A DNA stretch of 13,131 nucleotides from Oxalobacteraceae bacterium UBA6704 (GTDB lineage: Bacteria; Pseudomonadota; Gammaproteobacteria; Burkholderiales; Burkholderiaceae_D): NCBI GenBank assembly GCA_002454505.1, contig DKJA01000183.1, positions 1-13,131 on the forward strand, read 5' to 3'. The notes under the pieces are model-generated. The model was not told where the DNA came from. It saw nothing but the letters and a program-made list of their open reading frames with translations, and made no database searches. Positions 1 through 5,594 of this stretch are shown here, piece after piece (position 1 is the first letter of the stretch; the number at the start of each line of letters is the position of its first letter). The position numbers and the translations under genes are program-made.

Positions 1-528
1 TCCGGCCGCGGCGTCGGCATGGACGTGGTGAAGACGGCTGTCGAGAAGAACCGCGGCGCGATCCACATCGATTCGGCGCTGGGCCGCGGCACCAAGTTCT
101 CGATCCGCCTGCCGATCGAACTGTCGATCGTGCCGACGATGCTGGTGTCGACGTCGGACGCGCTGCTGGCGCTGCCGATGGCCGTCGTCGAGCGCGTGGT
201 CGAGCTGCCGGAGACGTTCTCCGAAGTGGGCGGCGCGCCGGTGCTGAAGGACCAGGGCCGGCCGCTGCCGGTGCGTTCGCTGGCGAGCGCGCTGGGCTAC
301 GAGCTGTCGACCGAGCGCGTCGGCATCGTCATCAATGCGCCGCAGCCGTACATCCTGGCCGTGGGCGCCGTCGATGGCACCGCCGACCTCGTCATCAAGC
401 CGATGACGGCGATCGCCGTCGAAGGCATTACCGGTACCGCCCGCTCCGCCGAAGGCGAGCTGGTGCTAGTGGTGGGTCTATCGTTCCTGATGGACGGTTG
501 CAGGGGAAGTGTTCGCATGGCAGCATAA
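1..528 (+). CDS. cheA: Chemotaxis histidine kinase CheA, C-terminal part (5' truncated)
   Basis: The window opens inside this gene, so only the last 175 residues are visible. CheA is the cytoplasmic kinase of the chemoreceptor array; it phosphorylates CheY and CheB. The fragment begins with SGRGVGMDVVK, the glycine-rich ATP-lid region of the HATPase_c domain. About 20 residues later comes GRGTKFSIRLPIELS, the end of that domain (about residues 30-43). The rest, about residues 45-170, reads as the CheW-like regulatory domain that docks to CheW and receptors. There is no receiver domain after it, so a ChpA/PilL-type hybrid kinase is less likely. The TAA stop is followed within about 30 bases by an intrinsic terminator, so this is probably the last gene of its operon. 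The paralogue type (flagellar or alternative Che cluster) cannot be told from this fragment. Confidence 0.9.
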   Translation, partial: SGRGVGMDVVKTAVEKNRGAIHIDSALGRGTKFSIRLPIELSIVPTMLVSTSDALLALPMAVVERVVELPETFSEVGGAPVLKDQGRPLPVRSLASALGYELSTERVGIVINAPQPYILAVGAVDGTADLVIKPMTAIAVEGITGTARSAEGELVLVVGLSFLMDGCRGSVRMAA

Positions 529-553
529 GCATCTTGCCAAGCCAGAAGCACCG

Positions 554-586
554 AAAAGCCTGCGACCGCAAGTCGCAGGCTTTTTT
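554..586 (+). terminator. Rho-independent terminator of cheA
   Basis: The stem AAAAGCCTGCGAC (554-566) pairs with GTCGCAGGCTTTT (572-584) across the 5-nt loop CGCAA, and a run of T follows. It lies 26 bases after the cheA stop. The A-tract on the 5' side gives a U-tract in the other direction as well, but no minus-strand gene needs it here. Confidence 0.9.
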
Positions 587-591
587 GTTTT

Positions 592-695
592 GGGGACTGT
601 CCCCAGCGGGGACTGTCCCCGGGGTTGTTCTTGACCTCTGCAGCACGCCGGCGAAAGTGCAACCCCGGGGACAGTCCCTTGCAGGGACAGTCCCC
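592..695. repeat. Large inverted-repeat element, copy 1 (GGGGAC-T-GTCCCC units)
   Basis: The left arm (592-627) and right arm (660-695) are near-perfect inverted copies, about 31 of 36 positions, around a 32-nt loop. Each arm holds two near-palindromic units of the form GGGGACTGTCCCC (592-604, 608-620; inverted in 667-678 and 684-695) and ends at the loop with GGGGTTG / CAACCCC. The mismatches fall only in the few bases between the two units of each arm. A second copy lies after asd (5390-5494). The design resembles REP/BIME-type elements; no REP-associated transposase gene is in the window. Confidence 0.9.
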
Positions 696-768
696 GCAGA
701 AGTAATCAGCGCCCTGGGCGCGCAGCACCGAATGCAGGAGACCGCGGCTCACGAGGCGGCAAGTCGGC

Positions 769-799
769 TTGTTTTGCAGCGCACAAACTGTGGCATAAT
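769..799 (+). promoter_or_regulatory. Possible sigma70 promoter for leuC
   Basis: CATAAT (794-799) is a 5/6 match to the -10 consensus. Candidate -35 boxes are TTGTTT (769-774, 19-bp spacer) or GTTTTG (771-776, 17-bp spacer); both are weak. Transcription would start near 806, giving a leader of about 33 nt before the leuC ATG. It sits in the only AT-rich stretch between the repeat and leuC. Confidence 0.35.
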
Positions 800-838
800 C
801 AAAATGGAATTTCTTACACACAGGCTTCCGCAGTCATC

Positions 839-2239
839 ATGAAGACGCTTTACGACAAACTCTGGGAATCCCACGTGGTGCGCACCGAAGAAGACGGTAC
901 CGCCATCCTGTACATCGACCGCCACCTCGTGCACGAAGTCACCAGCCCGCAAGCCTTCGACGGCCTGCGCGCGGCGCACCGCCAGCCATGGCGCCTGTCC
1001 GCCAACCTGGCCGTGGCCGACCACAACGTACCGACCACCGACCGCTCGCACGGCATCGCCGACCCGATCTCGCGCCTGCAGGTCGAAACGCTGGACCACA
1101 ACACCAAGGAGTACGGCGTCACGTACTTCAACATGAACGACAAGCGCCAGGGCATCGTCCACGTGATCGGGCCGGAGCAGGGCGCAACGCTGCCCGGCAT
1201 GACGGTGGTCTGCGGCGACTCGCACACGTCCACCCACGGCGCCTTCGGCTGCCTGGCGCACGGCATCGGCACGTCCGAAGTGGAGCACGTGCTGGCCACG
1301 CAGACGCTGCTGGCGAAGAAATCGAAATCGATGCTGGTACAGGTGGACGGCGCGCTGCCGGCCGGCGTCACCGCCAAGGACATCGTGCTGGCCGTGATCG
1401 GCGTCATCGGCACGGCCGGCGGCACCGGTTACGCGATCGAATTCGGCGGCTCGACGATCCGCGCGCTGTCGATGGAAGGCCGCATGACGGTCTGTAACAT
1501 GGCGATCGAAGCGGGCGCCCGCGCCGGCATGGTCGGCGTCGACCAGACCACCATCGACTACGTCAAGGGCCGTCCGTTCGCGCCCGCCGGCCCGCACTGG
1601 GACCGCGCCGTCGATTACTGGCGCACGCTGCACACCGATGCCGGCGCGCGCTTCGACCTCGTCGTCACGCTCGATGCGGCGCAGATCCGCCCGCAGGTCA
1701 CCTGGGGCACGTCGCCCGAGATGGTGGTGTCGATCGACAGCCGCGTGCCCGATCCGGACCACGAAAAGGATGCCGTCAAGCGCGAGGCGATGGAAAAGGC
1801 GCTGGTCTACATGGACCTGAAACCGAATACGGCGATCGAGGACATCCGCATCGACAAGGTGTTCATCGGCTCGTGCACCAACTCGCGCATCGAAGACCTG
1901 CGCGCGGCGGCCGCCGTCGTGCGCGGCAAGCAGCGCGCGTCGAACGTGCGGCTGGCGATGGTGGTGCCGGGTTCCGGGCTGGTCAAGGAACAGGCCGAGC
2001 GCGAAGGCCTCGACACGATCTTCAAGGCCGCCGGCTTCGAATGGCGCGAGCCGGGCTGCTCGATGTGCCTGGCCATGAACGCCGACCGCCTGGATCCGGG
2101 CGAGCGCTGCGCGTCCACGTCGAACCGCAATTTCGAAGGCCGCCAGGGCCAGGGCGGGCGTACCCACCTGGTGTCGCCTGCCATGGCGGCCGCAGCCGGT
2201 ATCGCCGGCCATTTCGTCGACGTTCGCGCACTGCGCTGA
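839..2239 (+). CDS. leuC: 3-isopropylmalate dehydratase, large subunit
   Basis: LeuC with LeuD forms the cytoplasmic isopropylmalate isomerase, which converts 2-isopropylmalate to 3-isopropylmalate through a 4Fe-4S cluster of the aconitase type. The protein has 466 residues, the family's usual length, and begins MKTLYDKLWESHVV, matching LeuC N-termini, which supports the ATG at 839. The cluster ligands are visible: Cys346 in FIGSCTNSR and Cys407/Cys410 in GCSMCLAMN. GDSHTSTHGAFG is a further family hallmark. The C-terminus ends LVSPAMAAAAGIAGHFVDVR, as expected. No good Shine-Dalgarno sequence precedes the start. It is followed by a GC-rich hairpin, the small lipoprotein gene and leuD, so the two subunit genes are split by about 230 bases but remain co-directional, presumably in one operon. 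Confidence 0.98.
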   Translation: MKTLYDKLWESHVVRTEEDGTAILYIDRHLVHEVTSPQAFDGLRAAHRQPWRLSANLAVADHNVPTTDRSHGIADPISRLQVETLDHNTKEYGVTYFNMNDKRQGIVHVIGPEQGATLPGMTVVCGDSHTSTHGAFGCLAHGIGTSEVEHVLATQTLLAKKSKSMLVQVDGALPAGVTAKDIVLAVIGVIGTAGGTGYAIEFGGSTIRALSMEGRMTVCNMAIEAGARAGMVGVDQTTIDYVKGRPFAPAGPHWDRAVDYWRTLHTDAGARFDLVVTLDAAQIRPQVTWGTSPEMVVSIDSRVPDPDHEKDAVKREAMEKALVYMDLKPNTAIEDIRIDKVFIGSCTNSRIEDLRAAAAVVRGKQRASNVRLAMVVPGSGLVKEQAEREGLDTIFKAAGFEWREPGCSMCLAMNADRLDPGERCASTSNRNFEGRQGQGGRTHLVSPAMAAAAGIAGHFVDVRALR

Positions 2240-2243
2240 GCGG

Positions 2244-2274
2244 GCCGCCGGCCCGGCGGCTTGCCGCGGGCCGG
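2244..2274 (+). other. GC-rich alternative hairpins between leuC and the lipoprotein gene
   Basis: GCCGCCG (2244-2250) and CGGCGGC (2254-2260) form a 7-bp stem with a 3-nt loop. Alternatively CCGGCCC plus GCGGC (2248-2260) pairs with GCCGC plus GGGCCGG (2263-2274) with one bulged G. The two folds overlap and exclude each other. No T-tract follows, so it is not a standard intrinsic terminator; an mRNA-stability or processing role is possible but only inferred. Confidence 0.5.
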
Positions 2275-2304
2275 CCTCAACCAATTTATTTACATACCCA
2301 CATC

Positions 2305-2427
2305 ATGAAAACCCTGTTCGCCATCGCCCTCGCCACCATCGTTCTCACCGGCTGCAACACCGTCTCGGGCTTCGGCCGGGACGTGCAGAAGGTCGGCCAG
2401 GTCGTCGAAGGCGCAGGCAAAAAATAA
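2305..2427 (+). CDS. Entericidin A/B-family small lipoprotein
   Basis: This 40-residue protein has a lipoprotein signal peptide: MK at the start, a hydrophobic stretch, and the lipobox LTGC with Cys17 as the lipidated residue. The mature peptide begins CNTVSGFGRDVQ, the recognisable entericidin (EcnA/EcnB) pattern, and continues as a short amphipathic, lysine-ended segment of about 24 residues. Asn at +2 rather than Asp suggests outer-membrane sorting by the usual Lol rule. In E. coli the EcnA/EcnB pair has been described as antidote/toxin lipoproteins in stationary phase; here there is only one, so that role should not be assumed. From memory, single entericidin-like genes between leuC and leuD occur in other Burkholderiales. 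The same frame is open far upstream inside leuC, but the lipobox fixes the start at 2305. It is easily missed because of its size. Confidence 0.85.
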   Translation: MKTLFAIALATIVLTGCNTVSGFGRDVQKVGQVVEGAGKK

Positions 2428-2467
2428 CGCGCGGCCCGGTGCCGCCGCATACTCCCAAGAGAGCAGC

Positions 2468-3115
2468 ATGGACAAATTTACGATCTACGAGGGCCTCGTG
2501 GCCCCGCTCGACCGCTCGAACGTCGATACCGACGCGATCATTCCGAAGCAGTTCCTGAAATCGATCCGCCGCACCGGCTTCGGCCCCAACCTGTTCGACG
2601 AGTGGCGCTATCTCGATCACGGCGAACCGGGCATGGACAATGACCGCCGTCCGGTCAACCCGGACTTCGTGCTGAACGAGCCGCGCTACCAGGGCGCGTC
2701 GATCCTGCTGACCCGCAAGAACTTCGGCTGCGGCTCGTCGCGCGAGCACGCGCCGTGGGCGCTCGAGCAGTATGGCTTTCGCGCCATCCTGGCGCCGTCG
2801 TTCGCCGACATCTTCTTCAACAACTGCTTCAAGAACGGCCTGCTGCCGGTCGTGCTGACGGAAGCGCAGATCGATCATCTGTTCGACGAAGTCAAGGCCT
2901 TCCCCGGCTACCGCCTGGTGGTGGACCTCGACCAGCAGCGCATCCTGTCCTCGGACGGCAAGATCTCCTACCCCTTCCAGGTCGACGCCTTCCGCAAATA
3001 CTGCCTGATGAACGGCCTCGACGATATCGGCCTGACCCTGCGTCACGCGGACACGATCCGCGCCTTCGAAGAGCGGCATCTGGCAAACCAGCCCTGGCTG
3101 GCCAACACCATCTGA
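2468..3115 (+). CDS. leuD: 3-isopropylmalate dehydratase, small subunit
   Basis: LeuD is the swivelling small subunit that joins LeuC to form isopropylmalate isomerase in leucine synthesis. At 215 residues it is slightly longer than the E. coli protein (about 201). Hallmarks are NVDTDAIIPKQFLKSI near the N-terminus (from about residue 18), GCGSSREHAPWAL (from residue 87), the substrate-binding swivel-domain signature, and FADIFFNNCFKNGLLP. AAGAGAG just upstream serves as ribosome-binding site for the ATG at 2468. The gene ends with tandem stops TGA-TAA, only 10 bases before leuB, which implies co-transcription and probably translational coupling with leuB. Confidence 0.98.
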   Translation: MDKFTIYEGLVAPLDRSNVDTDAIIPKQFLKSIRRTGFGPNLFDEWRYLDHGEPGMDNDRRPVNPDFVLNEPRYQGASILLTRKNFGCGSSREHAPWALEQYGFRAILAPSFADIFFNNCFKNGLLPVVLTEAQIDHLFDEVKAFPGYRLVVDLDQQRILSSDGKISYPFQVDAFRKYCLMNGLDDIGLTLRHADTIRAFEERHLANQPWLANTI

Positions 3116-3125
3116 TAAGAAGACC

Positions 3126-4199
3126 ATGAAAATCGCAATCCTGCCGGGCGACGGCATCGGCCCCGAAATCGTCGCCCAGGCTGTCAAGGTGCTCAACGCC
3201 CTCGACGAATCCTTCGAACTGGAGACGGCCCCGGTCGGCGGCGCCGGCTACGAGGCGTCCGGCCACCCGCTGCCGGACGCCACGCTGGCGCTGGCCAAGG
3301 CCGCCGACGCGGTGCTGTTCGGCGCCGTCGGCGACTGGAAGTACGACACGCTGGACCGCCCGCTGCGTCCCGAGCAGGCCATCCTCGGCCTGCGCAAGAA
3401 CCTGGGCCTGTTCGGCAACCTGCGTCCGGCCATCCTGTATCCGGAACTGGCCGGCGCCTCGACGCTGAAACCCGAAGTGGTGTCCGGCCTGGACATCCTG
3501 ATCGTCCGCGAGCTGACCGGCGACATTTATTTCGGCCAGCCGCGCGGCGTGCGCGAGTGCCCGGACGGGCCGTTCAAGGGCCAGCGCGAAGGCTTCGACA
3601 CGATGCGCTACGCGGAAGGCGAGATCCGCCGCATCGCCCACGTGGCGTTCCAGGCGGCGCAGAAGCGCGGCAAGCGGCTGACGTCCGTCGACAAGGCCAA
3701 TGTGCTGGAGACGTTCCAGTTCTGGAAGGACGTCGTCACCGACGTCCACAAGGAATATCCGGATGTCGCGCTGGATCACATGTATGTCGATAACGCCGCG
3801 ATGCAGCTGGTGCGCGCGCCGAAGAAGTTCGACGTGATCGTCACCGGTAACATGTTCGGCGACATCCTGTCCGATGCGGCGGCGATGCTGACCGGTTCCA
3901 TCGGCATGCTGCCATCGGCTTCGCTGGACGCCAACAACAAGGGCCTGTACGAGCCCTCGCACGGTTCCGCGCCGGACATCGCCGGCAAGGGCGTGGCCAA
4001 TCCGCTGGCGACGATCTTATCAAGCGCGATGATGCTGCGCTACTCGCTGCAGCGCGAGGCGCAGGCCGACCGCATCGAGAATGCGGTGAAAGCCGTGCTG
4101 GCCCAGGGCCTGCGTACGCCGGACATCTACGAAGAGGGCACGACGAAAGTCGGCACCGAGCAGATGGGCGACGCGGTGGTGAAAGCGCTGGCGCAGTAA
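3126..4199 (+). CDS. leuB: 3-isopropylmalate dehydrogenase
   Basis: LeuB oxidises and decarboxylates 3-isopropylmalate to 2-oxoisocaproate using NAD+, the last pathway-specific step before transamination to leucine. The 357-residue product starts MKIAILPGDGIGPEIV, the standard N-terminus. It contains LRKNLGLFGNLRP (substrate arginines), the catalytic lysine motif DKANVL (Asp189-Lys190), YVDNAAMQLV, the family signature GNMFGDILSDAAAMLTGS and the cofactor-binding SHGSAPDIAGKG. AAGAAG precedes the ATG. It lies 10 bases after leuD, so leuC-lipoprotein-leuD-leuB read as one operon; asd starts 57 bases further on and may share the transcript. Confidence 0.98.
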   Translation: MKIAILPGDGIGPEIVAQAVKVLNALDESFELETAPVGGAGYEASGHPLPDATLALAKAADAVLFGAVGDWKYDTLDRPLRPEQAILGLRKNLGLFGNLRPAILYPELAGASTLKPEVVSGLDILIVRELTGDIYFGQPRGVRECPDGPFKGQREGFDTMRYAEGEIRRIAHVAFQAAQKRGKRLTSVDKANVLETFQFWKDVVTDVHKEYPDVALDHMYVDNAAMQLVRAPKKFDVIVTGNMFGDILSDAAAMLTGSIGMLPSASLDANNKGLYEPSHGSAPDIAGKGVANPLATILSSAMMLRYSLQREAQADRIENAVKAVLAQGLRTPDIYEEGTTKVGTEQMGDAVVKALAQ

Positions 4200-4245
4200 A
4201 CCATCCGCGTGGCAGAAGCGTTACAGAACAACATCCAAAATCATC

Positions 4246-4250
4246 GAGGG
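4246..4250 (+). promoter_or_regulatory. Ribosome-binding site that sets the asd start
   Basis: GAGGG lies 6 bases before the ATG at 4257. The frame is also open from a GTG at 4209, but that start lacks a Shine-Dalgarno sequence and would add 16 residues not seen in Asd proteins. A second ATG at 4252 is out of frame. Confidence 0.7.
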
Positions 4251-4256
4251 CATGAA

Positions 4257-5384
4257 ATGAAACTAGTAGGTCTGGTAGGTTGGCGCGGCATGGTCGGTTC
4301 CGTCCTGATGCAGCGCATGCAGGAAGAGGGCGATTTCGCTCACATCGAACCGGTGTTCTTCTCGACGTCGAACACGGGCGGCCAGGCGCCATCGATGGCG
4401 AAGAACGAAACGAAGCTGCAGGATGCCAGCGATATCGACGCACTGAAGCGCTGCGAGATCATCATCTCGTGCCAGGGCGGCGACTACACCAGCGACGTGT
4501 TCCCGAAGCTGCGCGCGGCCGGCTGGAACGGTTACTGGATCGATGCCGCGTCCACGCTGCGCATGGATAAAGACTCGGTGATCGTGCTGGACCCGGTCAA
4601 CCTGAACGTCATCAAGGATGCGATGACGAAGGGCGTCAAGAACTTCATCGGCGGTAACTGCACCGTGTCGTGCATGCTGATGGGCCTGGGCGGCCTGTTC
4701 AAGGCCAACCTGGTGGAGTGGATGACGTCGATGACGTACCAGGCCGCATCGGGCGGCGGCGCGCAGCACATGCGCGAATTGCTGACGCAGTTCGGCACCA
4801 TCAATGCGGCCGTCCGTCCGCTGCTGGACAACCCGGCCGCCGCGATCCTCGAGATCGACCGCCAGGTGCTGGCCACCCAGCGGGGCCTGTCGGCTGACGA
4901 AATCAAACAGTTCGGCGCGCCGCTGGCCGGCAACCTGATCCCGTGGATCGACAAGGACCTGGACAACGGCCAGTCGAAGGAAGAGTGGAAGGGCGGCGCC
5001 GAGACCAACAAGATCCTCGGCCTGGGCGCCGACTTCGGCTCCAAGCCGATTCCGGTCGACGGCCTGTGCGTGCGCATCGGCGCCATGCGCTGCCACTCGC
5101 AGGCACTGACGATCAAGCTGAAACGCGACGTGCCGCTGGACGAGATCAACAGCATCATCGCCCACGACAACGAGTGGGTGCAGTTCGTGCCGAACACGCG
5201 CGAAGACTCGGTGCGCGAGCTGACGCCGGCCGCCGTCACGGGCAGCCTGACGATTCCGGTAGGCCGCGTGCGCAAGCTGTCGATGGGCCCGGAGTACATC
5301 TCCGCGTTCACCGTCGGCGACCAGCTGCTGTGGGGCGCCGCCGAGCCGCTGCGCCGCATGCTGCGGATCGTGCTGGACAAGTGA
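4257..5384 (+). CDS. asd: Aspartate-semialdehyde dehydrogenase
   Basis: Asd reduces 4-aspartyl phosphate with NADPH to aspartate semialdehyde, the branch point to lysine/diaminopimelate, threonine, methionine and isoleucine. The product has 375 residues, close to the E. coli-type enzyme (367). It begins MKLVGLVGWRGMVGSVLMQRM, with the dinucleotide-binding loop GWRGMVGS. The catalytic cysteine is Cys135 in GGNCTVSCMLMGLGGL, the same position as in E. coli. SGGGAQHMRELL and the C-terminal half follow the gammaproteobacterial-type Asd pattern rather than the Gram-positive/short type. It sits 57 bases after leuB and is followed by a large inverted repeat, which may mark the end of the leucine-asd transcription unit. 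Confidence 0.98.
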   Translation: MKLVGLVGWRGMVGSVLMQRMQEEGDFAHIEPVFFSTSNTGGQAPSMAKNETKLQDASDIDALKRCEIIISCQGGDYTSDVFPKLRAAGWNGYWIDAASTLRMDKDSVIVLDPVNLNVIKDAMTKGVKNFIGGNCTVSCMLMGLGGLFKANLVEWMTSMTYQAASGGGAQHMRELLTQFGTINAAVRPLLDNPAAAILEIDRQVLATQRGLSADEIKQFGAPLAGNLIPWIDKDLDNGQSKEEWKGGAETNKILGLGADFGSKPIPVDGLCVRIGAMRCHSQALTIKLKRDVPLDEINSIIAHDNEWVQFVPNTREDSVRELTPAAVTGSLTIPVGRVRKLSMGPEYISAFTVGDQLLWGAAEPLRRMLRIVLDK

Positions 5385-5389
5385 TTGTC

Positions 5390-5494
5390 GGGGGCTGTCC
5401 CTGCAAGGGACTGTCCCCGGGGTTGTTTTTCTGCCAGCAAACCGCGAAGGCAAAGGCAACCCCGGGGACAGGCCCCATGCGGGGACAGTCCCCC
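5390..5494. repeat. Large inverted-repeat element, copy 2 (GGGGAC-T-GTCCCC units)
   Basis: This has the same architecture as 592-695. The left arm is 5390-5425 and the right arm 5457-5494, around a 31-nt loop, with each arm made of two about 13-bp units and closed by GGGGTTG / CAACCCC next to the loop. Two units carry a single substitution (GGGGGCTGTCCC at 5390; GGGGACAGGCCCC at 5464). The loop is partly alike in the two copies in the same orientation: both have CAGCA, then CCG, CGAA and an AAAG run near the right arm. It begins 6 bases after the asd stop. Confidence 0.9.
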
Positions 5495-5512
5495 ACGTCG
5501 TCCCCGTGAAAC

Positions 5513-5541
5513 TTGCGTGCCCGGTAGCATGATGTTATGTT
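5513..5541 (+). promoter_or_regulatory. Candidate sigma70 promoter for fimV
   Basis: TTGCGT (5513-5518) and TATGTT (5536-5541) are separated by 17 bases and lie just after the repeat, about 55 bases before the fimV ATG. Each box matches consensus at about 4 of 6 positions. This would make fimV independent of the leu-asd transcript. Confidence 0.35.
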
Positions 5542-5594
5542 GAGATGTCTGGGAGAGCCACTTGCGTCCCGTTGCCAACTTAACACCATAGAAT

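Larger units (their letters stand above)
529..838. other. cheA-leuC intergenic region
   Basis: This 310-base gap has no convincing gene. From left to right it holds the cheA intrinsic terminator (554-586), the first copy of a large inverted-repeat element (592-695), then about 140 bases of leader with a possible promoter before leuC. An open frame crosses the gap and ends at 842, overlapping the leuC ATG. It runs through the terminator and the repeat and resembles nothing I know, so I do not call it a gene. Confidence 0.8.

Noticed and set aside
592..695. LexA/SOS operators in the ACTGT...ACAGT-rich repeat
   Set aside because: The CTGT and ACAG halves do not have the 8-base spacing of a CTGT-N8-ACAG operator, and the element is a bulk inverted repeat between unrelated genes.
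696..838. Leucine attenuator or T-box upstream of leuC
   Set aside because: No leader peptide with a run of Leu codons and no terminator/antiterminator pair is visible in this stretch.
498..842. 114-codon + strand frame through the cheA terminator and repeat
   Set aside because: It crosses a clear intrinsic terminator and an inverted repeat, has no ribosome-binding site and shows no protein-like pattern; only the ATGA overlap with leuC was kept as a weak observation.
749..2284. Antisense open frame of 511 codons across leuC
   Set aside because: leuC is complete and certain in this interval; the antisense product is Arg/Ala/His-rich shadow sequence, like the others over leuB, asd and trpB.
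4209..4256. GTG start extending Asd by 16 residues
   Set aside because: The ATG at 4257 has GAGGG at correct spacing and gives the family N-terminus with catalytic Cys at 135 as in E. coli.
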